Positions 24,784-32,997 of a stretch of DNA of 64,000 nucleotides are shown in pieces (within the stretch, counting starts at the first letter, position 1; each line of letters starts with the position of its first letter). Position numbers and translations under genes: made by a program. The stretch is taken from contig NZ_JAPDRF010000004.1 of NCBI RefSeq assembly GCF_040706615.1, forward strand, positions 124,001-188,000, given 5' to 3'. The DNA comes from Lentisalinibacter sediminis. Its GTDB lineage: Bacteria; Pseudomonadota; Gammaproteobacteria; Steroidobacterales; Woeseiaceae. The notes below the pieces were generated by a model. It had not been told where the DNA came from and searched no databases. It saw nothing but the letters and a program-made list of their open reading frames with translations.

Positions 24784-25262
24784 GCCGCACATCGACCGCC
24801 GGCGACGACGAACTCCTCACGGCCCTGCAGGCGCTGCTGGCCGGTGAGCACGACCCGCTCGCCACCTGCGCGAACTTCGTCGCAGCGCTCTGTGAGCGCA
24901 TGCCACGGGTCAACTGGCTGGGACTCTATATCCGCCGCGGCGACGAACTGGTGCTGGGTCCGTTCCAGGGCAAGCCCGCCTGCGTGCGCATCCCGCTGGG
25001 CCGCGGCGTGTGCGGCACCGCAGCCGAGCGGCGCGAGACGCTGTGCGTGGCGGATGTGCACGCCTTCGAAGGCCACATCGCCTGCGATCCGGACTCACGC
25101 TCGGAGGTGGTCGTGCCGTTGATCCGCGACGGCGAGGTGTACGGGGTGCTGGATGTCGACAGCCCGGAGGCCGGCCGCTTCGCCGACGACGACGTCGCAC
25201 GACTGGAAGCGGCGGCGGCCCTGCTCACCGCGCACCTCGGCGCGGCGGCGCGTTCGCTCTAG
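24780..25262 (+). CDS. msrC: Free methionine-(R)-sulfoxide reductase (GAF domain)
   Basis: This 160-residue single GAF-domain protein reduces free Met-R-sulfoxide. The three family cysteines Cys68 (KPACVRIP), Cys78 (GRGVCGTA) and Cys102 (HIACDPDSRSEVVVPL) have the 10- and 24-residue spacing of E. coli fRMsr. The ATG overlaps the epmA stop (ATGA), so it belongs to the psd-epmA transcription unit. It is convergent with efp nine bases away. Confidence 0.93.
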   Translation: MSRTSTAGDDELLTALQALLAGEHDPLATCANFVAALCERMPRVNWLGLYIRRGDELVLGPFQGKPACVRIPLGRGVCGTAAERRETLCVADVHAFEGHIACDPDSRSEVVVPLIRDGEVYGVLDVDSPEAGRFADDDVARLEAAAALLTAHLGAAARSL

Positions 25263-25271
25263 ACGCCGGCC

Positions 25272-25841
25272 CTAGTCCTTCACGCGTGAGACATACTCGC
25301 CGGAGCGCGTGTCGACGCGGATGACGTCGCCCTGCTCCAGGAACAGCGGCACGCGCACCGTGGCGCCCGTCTCGAGCTTCGCCGGCTTCACGCCGCCCTG
25401 GGCGGTGTCGCCGCGGATGCCCGGGTCCGTCTCGGTGATCTCGAGCTCGACGAAGTTCGGCGGCGCGACCGCCAGCGGGGAGTTGTTCCACAGGGTCACC
25501 ACGCAGGTGTCCTGCTCCTTCAGCCACTGGCGCGCCTCGGCGATGGCGTTTTCGTCCGCCGCGTACTGCTCGAAGGTATCGGGCACCATGAAGTGCCAGA
25601 ACTCGCCGTCGTTGTAGAGATACTGCATCTCCGTCTCCATCACGTCGGCGGCCTCCACGCTGTCCCCGGACTTGAAGGTCTTGTCGACCACCCGCCCCGT
25701 CTTCAGGTTGCGGATCTTCACCCGGTTGAACGCCTGACCCTTGCCCGGCTTGACGAACTCGTTCTCGACGATGTTGCAGGGATCGCCGTCGAGGATGATC
25801 TTCAGGCCGGAGCGGAATTCGTTGGTGCTGTATGTTGCCAT
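25272..25841 (-). CDS. efp: Translation elongation factor P
   Basis: The 189-residue, three-domain protein relieves ribosome stalling at polyproline. The loop KPGKGQA places the modifiable Lys34 correctly for EpmA-type beta-lysylation. Length and the C-terminal GDVIRVDTRSGEYVSRV match the family. Proline-rich proteins such as DedD and FimV in this window would be clients (inference). Confidence 0.97.
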   Translation of the reverse strand: MATYSTNEFRSGLKIILDGDPCNIVENEFVKPGKGQAFNRVKIRNLKTGRVVDKTFKSGDSVEAADVMETEMQYLYNDGEFWHFMVPDTFEQYAADENAIAEARQWLKEQDTCVVTLWNNSPLAVAPPNFVELEITETDPGIRGDTAQGGVKPAKLETGATVRVPLFLEQGDVIRVDTRSGEYVSRVKD

Positions 25842-26140
25842 TAGGTCGTCGCCATCTTGTTCCTGCGAGGAGTGTGCTCGATCCCTTCATGATACCGCGC
25901 CGGGCGCGCCCGGCGTAAGGCGCCGCCGCTGCCGATCCGTCGGCGCCCGCCGCGGCCCCCGCATGATCTGTGTCACGTTTTTGCGACGCCGAAAACAACC
26001 GGCAGAAACGCTGAGGTAGTATCCGGACCGACTAGGGCGGCCCATGACTGTCGATCGAGTATGTCGATTGACGCTATCGGGTAAGAACACACCCGACGCC
26101 TTGCACGGCCGCCGCAGAGCCGTAACCGGAGCCCTCCAGG
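25842..26140. promoter_or_regulatory. Divergent intergenic region efp / FimX-like gene
   Basis: This 299-bp gap carries no gene and should hold promoters for both sides. TTGACG (about 26067) is -35-like, but no -10 at proper spacing is convincing. Nothing else is recognised. Confidence 0.3.
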
Positions 26141-28195
26141 TTGACCCAGAAGACAGGCGTACCACTGGCGGTCCTGACCGCCACCCAGGACAACGTCGAG
26201 CGCGTGAACAGCGCGCTGCGTGACGCGGGCCATCCCGCCCATTGCGTCTGGGTGCGCAGCGCGGAGCAGCTGGAGGCGGCCCTGGCCGGGGAGCTGGAGC
26301 TGATCCTGCAGGTACTCGACGACCAGATCGCCGAGGTCACCGGCGTGGCCCGCCTGCGCGACCGCTACGCACCGGAGACGCCGCTGGTGCTCATCGGCCG
26401 GGTGGTGGACGAGGACGCGATCGCCGCCGCCATGCAGGCAGGCGCCCGGGATCTCGTCTCGTTCGACCAGCGCCACCGCCTGCAGGCGGTGCTGGAGCGC
26501 GAACTCAGAAACCACCGCATGGAGCGCGCGCTCAACGCGACCCTGGAGACGGCCACGGAATACAAGCGTCAGCTGCGCGCCTACATGAACCAGTCGGCGG
26601 ACGCGATCGCCTACGTGCAGGAAGGCATCATCGTCGACGTGAACCCGGCCTGGCTGGAGCTCTTCGGTGCCGCCGACGCCAGCGCCCTGGTGGGCATGCC
26701 ACTGATGGACAGCTTCGCCGCCGCCTCTCAGGGGCCGCTGAAGGGCGCGCTGGTGGCCGCGGACAAGGACAAGTGGAAGGACGACGTCCTGCAGGCCCGG
26801 GCGCTGACCGGCGAGGAGACGGAGCTCGCGGTCGAACTCGAACTGAAGAAGACCGAGCACGACGGCGAACCCGCCATCCGTGTCTCCATCGCCCCGTCGG
26901 CGCCGGAAGGCGGCGAGACCGGCGAGATGGTGCACCGGGCCCTCACTGCCGATCCCACCACCGGACTGCTCGCCCGCAAGCACTTCGTCGACGCGCTGGA
27001 CGCCCGCCTGGCCGTGCCCATGGAATCCGGCGTGCGCGTGCTGGCCTGGGTGAAGCCGGACCGCTTCGGCGACGTGCAGTCCAAGGTGGGCATCTTCCGC
27101 TCCGAGGACGTGCTGGCCGAGTTCGCGGCACAGCTGCGCGAGGAACTGGGCGAGGACGAGCTGGCCGGCCGTTTCGAGGGCACTTCCTTCCTCGCCTTGC
27201 TCGAACGCGGCTCGGAGCGGGACGCGGAGCGCTGGGGCGAGCGCCTGCTGGAGAAGGTCAAGGCGCACCGCTTCTCGGCAGAAGAGGGCGCCGTCGGCCT
27301 CACCTGCACCATCGGCCTGTGCGCCGCCACGGGCATGATCCGGGAATCCGGCCCGCTGATCGCGAGCGCCGCGGAGGCCTATGCCCACGGCCGCGACGCC
27401 GGCGGCGCCACGGTGCTGATGAACGAGACGGCGGAGACCGACACCCGCATGCGGCGCAACGACGCCATCTGGGTGCGGCACCTGAAGTCGGCGCTGATGG
27501 ACAACCGCTTCCGACTGCTGCAGCTGCCCATCGCGAGCCTGGACGGCGAGCAGCAGGGCATGTTCGACATCCTCATCCGCATGCTGGACGAGCAGGGCAA
27601 CAAGGTACTGCCGTCGGAATTCCTGCCGGCGGCAGAACGCAACAATCTCATGCAGGTGATCGACCGCTGGGTCATCGGCGCCTCCTGTCAGCTGGCTGCC
27701 TCGAGCCAGGCAGGCAAGCTGTTCGTGCGCCTGTCCCGGCACTCGATCGTGGACGAGAGCCTGCCGGACTGGCTGCGCGAGCAGTTCAACGCCTTCGGCG
27801 CCGAACCCGGGCAGTTCTGCTTCCAGCTGGCCGAGGAGGACGCCATCCGCTACCTGCACCAGTTCTCGGTGCTCGCCCACACGCTGCGCAGCCTGGGCGC
27901 GAACTTCGCGCTCGAGCACGTCGGCACGGGCGAGCGCTCGCTGCGGACGGTGGAGAAGCTCCAACCGGATTACGTCAAGATCGACGGCTCGCTGGTCCAG
28001 TCGCTGGCCCGCGACGAGGCCCTGCAGCGTCAGGTGCAGACCCTGGTGGAGCGTTCCCGCGCCGTCGGCGCCCGCACTATCGCGGAACGGGTGGAGGACG
28101 CCAACACCATGGCGGTGCTGTGGCAGCTCGGCATCTCCTACATGCAGGGTTACTACGTGCACGAACCCGAGGTGGTGCTGCAGGAGACCGCCTGA
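26141..28195 (+). CDS. FimX-like protein: receiver, PAS, degenerate GGDEF and EAL domains
   Basis: The protein has 684 residues. An N-terminal receiver-like domain (about 1-125) lacks a clear phospho-Asp. A PAS domain (about 150-250) has YMNQSADAIAYVQEGIIVDVNPAWLELFG. The GGDEF domain (about 265-420) has FEGTSF at the active-site loop, and the EAL domain (about 435-680) has FDILIRM for EAL and EHVGTGERSL for DDFGTG. Both enzymatic domains should be inactive. The domain order and degeneracy match Pseudomonas FimX, a c-di-GMP receptor for type IV pilus function. The TTG start is chosen because no ATG lies near the conserved N-terminus. A FimV-like gene follows. Confidence 0.85.
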   Translation: MTQKTGVPLAVLTATQDNVERVNSALRDAGHPAHCVWVRSAEQLEAALAGELELILQVLDDQIAEVTGVARLRDRYAPETPLVLIGRVVDEDAIAAAMQAGARDLVSFDQRHRLQAVLERELRNHRMERALNATLETATEYKRQLRAYMNQSADAIAYVQEGIIVDVNPAWLELFGAADASALVGMPLMDSFAAASQGPLKGALVAADKDKWKDDVLQARALTGEETELAVELELKKTEHDGEPAIRVSIAPSAPEGGETGEMVHRALTADPTTGLLARKHFVDALDARLAVPMESGVRVLAWVKPDRFGDVQSKVGIFRSEDVLAEFAAQLREELGEDELAGRFEGTSFLALLERGSERDAERWGERLLEKVKAHRFSAEEGAVGLTCTIGLCAATGMIRESGPLIASAAEAYAHGRDAGGATVLMNETAETDTRMRRNDAIWVRHLKSALMDNRFRLLQLPIASLDGEQQGMFDILIRMLDEQGNKVLPSEFLPAAERNNLMQVIDRWVIGASCQLAASSQAGKLFVRLSRHSIVDESLPDWLREQFNAFGAEPGQFCFQLAEEDAIRYLHQFSVLAHTLRSLGANFALEHVGTGERSLRTVEKLQPDYVKIDGSLVQSLARDEALQRQVQTLVERSRAVGARTIAERVEDANTMAVLWQLGISYMQGYYVHEPEVVLQETA

Positions 28196-28209
28196 GGGCG
28201 TGCGCCCCG

Positions 28210-28225
28210 TGTGACCCGGTTCACA
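28210..28225. promoter_or_regulatory. Perfect CRP/Vfr-type palindrome
   Basis: TGTGA-CCCGGT-TCACA matches both consensus half-sites of the CRP/Vfr box with the canonical 6-bp spacer. It lies 150 bp upstream of the second FimV-like gene. Regulation by cAMP is inferred, not shown. Confidence 0.5.
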
Positions 28226-28238
28226 CTCTGTCCGCATA

Positions 28239-28262
28239 CGGGACGTCCGGTCCTGCTTTTTT
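28239..28262 (+). terminator. Probable rho-independent terminator after the FimX-like gene
   Basis: CGGGAC pairs with GTCCTG (one G-T pair) around a 5-base loop, followed by C and six T. The stem is short, so strength is uncertain. It would separate this gene from the FimV-like gene. Confidence 0.45.
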
Positions 28263-28375
28263 CCGAAATTATGACGGGTTTCATGGTGCGCACCGGCCCG
28301 AGCGGCGATGCTCCCGCGACACTCACCCGCGAAGCGCGCATCGCGGGTCCACAGCGAACGAGGATATCGCCGCCG

Positions 28376-30691
28376 ATGAACGACGAAACCAAACAGGCGA
28401 CCGGGACGGCCGTCGACCGGGCGGACCCGGCCTATCGGGCCGGCCGCGCGCAGCGAGCGGGCGCACGGTCTTCCTCACACTCGACGCCCCGATCGACCCT
28501 GGTAGCGAGCTGTGTCTGCGCCCTGCTGGCCGGCGGGCCCGCCGCCGCGCTGGAACTGGGCGAGCCGGTCGTGCGCTCCGGCCTCGGGCAGCCGCTGGAG
28601 GTGGTCGTCCCCTACGCCACCTGGGGCAACGAACGGCTGACGGCCGACTGCGTGAGTCTCGTGCGCGGCCAGCCTGGCGATTCCGCCGGCCTGCCGGCGC
28701 TGACATCGGGCCGCGTGAGCTCCACGGCCGGCAACCGGCTGGTGATCCGCAGCGACCGCAGTATCCGCGAACCGCTGCTGGGCATGAACCTCAAGGTGGA
28801 CTGCCCCTCGACCCCGTTCATCATCCGTTCCTACACGCTGATCATCGACCCGCCCGGTTTCACAGCGGCCGCCGCGGAGCCCGCGCCCGTGCCGGCGCCC
28901 CGCCGCGCGCCGGCGGAACCGGCCGCCGTGCTGCCGGCCGCGCCAGCGAGCGGACGCGCCAGCCGGGGGACCGTGCCGGCGCCGTCGGAACCGGTCAGCC
29001 CCGGCAGCGCATACCGGGTACGGGTCGGCGATACGCTGTCGACGATCGCCCAGCGGGTCACCGACCGCCCCGGCGGCATCTGGGCGACCGCCGAGCGGAT
29101 CTTCGCAGCCAACCCGGAGGCCTTCATCGGCGGCGACATGGATCGGCTGCGGGCCGGCAGCGTGCTCGAGATTCCGGCGACGGATACGATAGTGACGGCC
29201 GCTAACACTCCGAATCCCGCCACGCAGCCCGCGGACCCGTCCGCGGCGGGCGGCGAGCCCGCGCGCTCTGCGCCGACGGCGGGAGCCGGCGGGAATGCGC
29301 AAGCAGCGGCCCCCGCCGCGAGTGCGACTGCCGCGACTGCCACTAGTGCCACTCCCGCAACCGCTCCCGCCACATCGACGGCGTCAGCCGCCGCGGCCGA
29401 GCGGATACGCCCCGCCGTGCGCCAGGCCATGGACGAGATGGCCGCCGAGCCGCCGAGCCCGTTCAAGTCCGAGGCTGCCGGCGACACCGCCGGGGGCGAT
29501 ACCGGCGTCGTGCAGACGCCCGCCGGTCCCGCACCCCGCATCACGGACAGCGATCCGGCACCGCGCTCCGGCGTGAGCCCGCTGTTCGCCGCCCTCTTCG
29601 GCGCCGGCATCGGCCTGCTGCTCGGACTCGTGATCTTCCGCTCCAGCCTGCGGGAGTTCTTCCGCCGCGCACCCACGCCTGCGGCCGCACGCAAGGGCCT
29701 GCCCGCGGCCGGCGCTGGCGCCGTGGCCGACGGTAACCAGGGCGAGGACACCGACGTCATCGCCACACCGGTCTTCGAGCGCGAGGAGCCGGACGTCATC
29801 GTCTCCGAAGAGGAGTGGTCCGACGCCGCGCAGTCGAAGCTCAGGTCTCTCGACCTCGATTTCGGCGACGAGGAGGACGGCGACGCCGGCGGCAAGGCAA
29901 TTGGAGACCTGTCGGACGACGCGTCGGACGAGCTAGTAGACGACGTCATAACCGAACAGGAACTGGCCGTCGCCCGCATGAACTTCCCCGAGTTCGAAGA
30001 CAGCGATACTGTGGAGGAGACGGACGGCGGCGCCGTGCTGCCGCCCGAGGAGCGCATCGACGAGAGCATGATCATGGAGGTCGACACCGGCGCCGAGCTG
30101 GCCGCCGACACGGACGCCCAGGACACCAGCGACGAGCGCAACGGGGACGCCGAGGACACCGGCACCCTGGCGACGGTGGCCGACCTGGAGATGCTCGAGG
30201 AAGACTACGAGCAGGAATTTACGGCCACCCAGCGGCTCGCGAAGCAGCTCGTCGACGCCGCCATCGCGCTGGACCAGGAGATCACCACCCACGGCGACGA
30301 GGTCGACGAGAGCATTGCCGAAACGATTGCGGCGACCCGGGCCGAAACCAGGGCCGCGGAGGCGCGGGCCGCAGAGGCGCGGGCCGCGGCTGCCGGGGAC
30401 GGAGAGCAGACGGGTGCCACGGCCGTCCTGGAGCGGGATGGCGACATCATCGACGAAGGCGATCAGACCGCGGTGCTGTCCGCCGACGACGCGACCACGG
30501 AGATGCCGTCACAGCCCGAAGACGCGGGCGATACGGTGGAGCATACGGGCGTGTACGCCGCGGCCACGGCGGAACTGCCGTCGGCGGAGCAGCCCGACTC
30601 TCAGGCGGCGGCCGACGACAGCGCGGACGATGATGACGAAAGCGACCGGGAAACGGCCGTCATCCCCCTGTCGGAGAAGCGCCGCGCCTGA
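28376..30691 (+). CDS. Second FimV-like protein (LysM, membrane helix, acidic tail)
   Basis: The protein has 771 residues starting MNDETKQ, after an AGGA ribosome site. An internal hydrophobic signal or anchor (LVASCVCALLAGGPAAAL) leads into a FimV-type N-terminal domain (LELGEPVVRSGLGQPLEVVV). A LysM-like segment follows (YRVRVGDTLSTIAQRV to DRLRAGSVLEIP), then an Ala/Thr/Pro-rich linker and a membrane helix (LFAALFGAGIGLLLGLVIF). The roughly 330-residue cytoplasmic tail is very acidic, with Thr-rich segments TAVLERDGD, TAVLSADD and TAVIPLSE. The overall plan equals FimV at 15120-18398 but the C-terminal FimV helical domain is not recognised. It is probably a peptidoglycan-linked polar or pilus protein. 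Confidence 0.8.
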   Translation: MNDETKQATGTAVDRADPAYRAGRAQRAGARSSSHSTPRSTLVASCVCALLAGGPAAALELGEPVVRSGLGQPLEVVVPYATWGNERLTADCVSLVRGQPGDSAGLPALTSGRVSSTAGNRLVIRSDRSIREPLLGMNLKVDCPSTPFIIRSYTLIIDPPGFTAAAAEPAPVPAPRRAPAEPAAVLPAAPASGRASRGTVPAPSEPVSPGSAYRVRVGDTLSTIAQRVTDRPGGIWATAERIFAANPEAFIGGDMDRLRAGSVLEIPATDTIVTAANTPNPATQPADPSAAGGEPARSAPTAGAGGNAQAAAPAASATAATATSATPATAPATSTASAAAAERIRPAVRQAMDEMAAEPPSPFKSEAAGDTAGGDTGVVQTPAGPAPRITDSDPAPRSGVSPLFAALFGAGIGLLLGLVIFRSSLREFFRRAPTPAAARKGLPAAGAGAVADGNQGEDTDVIATPVFEREEPDVIVSEEEWSDAAQSKLRSLDLDFGDEEDGDAGGKAIGDLSDDASDELVDDVITEQELAVARMNFPEFEDSDTVEETDGGAVLPPEERIDESMIMEVDTGAELAADTDAQDTSDERNGDAEDTGTLATVADLEMLEEDYEQEFTATQRLAKQLVDAAIALDQEITTHGDEVDESIAETIAATRAETRAAEARAAEARAAAAGDGEQTGATAVLERDGDIIDEGDQTAVLSADDATTEMPSQPEDAGDTVEHTGVYAAATAELPSAEQPDSQAAADDSADDDDESDRETAVIPLSEKRRA

Positions 30692-30707
30692 CGTCTGACC
30701 GTGCGGC

Positions 30708-32951
30708 TCAGTCCAGGCCGAGCCGGTCGACCTTGCGGTAGTTCCGCGACAGCATCGCGCCGCGGCGGCCCCGTTCGCCGAGGTATTGCTCCAGGTCGCC
30801 GGCCTTCAGCGTCATGTGGCGGTTGCCGCAGTGCACGACCAGCCCGGCGCCCGGCGGCACCGCAGCAACGGCCACCATCCGCTCCTCGCCGCTCTGGTAC
30901 TTCTTCGACGGAATACCAATGATCTTGTTGCCCTTGCCCTTGGCCAGCTCGGGCAGGTCGTCCAGGTCGAATACCAGCAGCCGGCCGGTGCTGCTCACCG
31001 CGGCCAGCAACTCACCCTCCACCCACTCGGTGGGCGCGGGGACCACCGCATTGCCGCCCTTCGGCACCCGCAGCACCGCCTTGCCCGCCCGGGCGCGGGT
31101 CGCCAGCTCGCCCAGCGTCACCACGAAACCGTAGCCCGCGTCGCTCGCCAGCACCCAGCGGTCGTCGGCGTCGCCGATCATCACGCCCTGGAAGCTCGCG
31201 CCATCCGGCGGGTTGAAGCGTCCCGACAGTGGCTCGCCCTGCCCGCGCGCCGAGGGCAGCTGGTGGGCGAGCACGTTGTAGACGCGCCCGGTGGAATCGA
31301 TGAACACCGCGGTCTGGTTGCTGCGGCCCCGCGCGGCCGCCCGGAAGCCGTCGCCGGACTTGTAATTGAGGGTGGTCGGGTCGATCTCGTGACCCTTCGC
31401 CGCGCGCGCCCAGCCGTGCTCGGACAGCACGACCGTGACCGGTTCGCTGGCCACCAGCTGCGTCTCGTCCAGCGCCTGGGCCGCCTCGCGCTCGACGATG
31501 CGGGTGCGCCGCTCGTCGCCGTAACGCTCGGCATCTGCCCGTATTTCCTTCTTCAGCAGCGTCTTCAGGCGCGCCTTGCTGCCCAGCGTCTTCTCGATGT
31601 CCGCGCGCTCGGCGGCGAGTTCGTCCTGCTCGCCCCTGAGCTTCATCTCCTCCAGCTTGGCCAGATTCCTGAGGCGCAGGTTCAGGATGGCCTCCGCCTG
31701 GACGTCGGTCAGGCCGAAGCGCTCCATCAGCACCGCCTTGGGCTCGTCCTCCTCGCGGATGATCGCGATCACCTCGTCGATGTTGAGGTAGGCGATCAGC
31801 AGTCCTTCCAGGATGTGCAGGCGCTCCGTGACCTTCTTCAGCCGGTACTCGAGCCGCCGCGTGACCGTGGCCTTGCGGAACTCCAGCCACTCGGCCAGCA
31901 GCGACTTCAGGTCGAACACACGCGGCCGGCCGTCCAGGGCGATGACGTTCAGGTTCACCCTGAGCGTGCGCTCCAGCGACGTGGTGGCGAACAGGTGGGA
32001 CATGAGCTGCCCGCTGTCCACTCGCTGCGATTTCCGTGTGATCACCAGCCGCGTAGGCTCCTCGTGATCGGACTCGTCGCGCAGGTCCTCCACCATCGGC
32101 AGCTTCTTCGCACGCATCTGGGAGGCGATCTGCTCCAGCACGCGGGAGCCGGAGATCTGGTGCGGCAGCGAGGTGACGACGATGTGCTCGCCCTCCTCCC
32201 GCCACGTCGCGCGCAGCCGGAGCGTGCCGCCGCCCGTCGCGTAGATCTGCTCGATGTCCGCCGCAGAGGACACCAGCTCGCCGCCGGTGGGGAAATCCGG
32301 TGCGCGGATATGCTGCATCAGGTCGCTGATCGTCGAGCGCGGCTTGTCCAGCAGCAGCACCAGCGCCTCGGCCACCTCCGTCAGGTTGTGAGGCGGGACG
32401 TCCGTGGACATGCCCACGGCAATACCCGTCGTGCCGTTCAGGAGCAGGTTCGGCAGCCGCGCCGGCAGCACCAGGGGCTCGTCCAGGGAACCGTCGAAGT
32501 TGGGCTCCCAGTCCACCGTGCCCTCGCCGAGTTCGGCCAGCAGCAGCGCCGCGTAAGGGGTCAGCCGCGCCTCCGTGTAGCGCATGGCGGCGAAGGACTT
32601 GGGGTCGTCGGTGGAGCCCCAGTTGCCCTGGCCGTCGACGACGGGATAGCGGTAGGAGAACGACTGGGCCATGTGCACCATGGCCTCGTAGCAGGCAGCG
32701 TCGCCGTGGGGATGGAACTTGCCCAGCACGTCGCCGACGGTGCGCGCCGACTTCTTGTGCTTGGAGGCCGCCGAGAGCCCCAGCTCGCTCATGGAATAGA
32801 TGATGCGCCGCTGCACGGGCTTCAGGCCGTCGCCGATGCGCGGCAGCGCCCGGTCGAGGATGACGTACATCGAATAGTCGAGATACGCCTTCTCGGTGAA
32901 CTCCTTCAGCGGCTGGCGTTCCACGCCCTCGAGATTCAGGGTGTTCTGCAT
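30708..32951 (-). CDS. parC: DNA topoisomerase IV subunit A
   Basis: The 747-residue subunit breaks and rejoins DNA during decatenation. The active Tyr125 is in AMRYTEARL. The quinolone-resistance region reads GKFHPHGDAACYEAMV: the position equal to E. coli Ser80 is Ala85, while the Glu84 equivalent (Glu89) is kept. The C-terminal domain lacks the GyrA box, supporting ParC over GyrA. It lies 46 bp downstream of parE, with which it forms the A2B2 enzyme. Confidence 0.96.
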   Translation of the reverse strand: MQNTLNLEGVERQPLKEFTEKAYLDYSMYVILDRALPRIGDGLKPVQRRIIYSMSELGLSAASKHKKSARTVGDVLGKFHPHGDAACYEAMVHMAQSFSYRYPVVDGQGNWGSTDDPKSFAAMRYTEARLTPYAALLLAELGEGTVDWEPNFDGSLDEPLVLPARLPNLLLNGTTGIAVGMSTDVPPHNLTEVAEALVLLLDKPRSTISDLMQHIRAPDFPTGGELVSSAADIEQIYATGGGTLRLRATWREEGEHIVVTSLPHQISGSRVLEQIASQMRAKKLPMVEDLRDESDHEEPTRLVITRKSQRVDSGQLMSHLFATTSLERTLRVNLNVIALDGRPRVFDLKSLLAEWLEFRKATVTRRLEYRLKKVTERLHILEGLLIAYLNIDEVIAIIREEDEPKAVLMERFGLTDVQAEAILNLRLRNLAKLEEMKLRGEQDELAAERADIEKTLGSKARLKTLLKKEIRADAERYGDERRTRIVEREAAQALDETQLVASEPVTVVLSEHGWARAAKGHEIDPTTLNYKSGDGFRAAARGRSNQTAVFIDSTGRVYNVLAHQLPSARGQGEPLSGRFNPPDGASFQGVMIGDADDRWVLASDAGYGFVVTLGELATRARAGKAVLRVPKGGNAVVPAPTEWVEGELLAAVSSTGRLLVFDLDDLPELAKGKGNKIIGIPSKKYQSGEERMVAVAAVPPGAGLVVHCGNRHMTLKAGDLEQYLGERGRRGAMLSRNYRKVDRLGLD

Positions 32952-32997
32952 AGTGTTGACCGGTTGTCTCTATCCCCCGCGGGGGAGGCGGCCGTCG

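Noticed and set aside
25973..28237. Long antisense frame opposite the FimX-like gene
   Set aside because: Same codon-bias shadow; no start site or domains; the sense product has coherent PAS, GGDEF and EAL folds.
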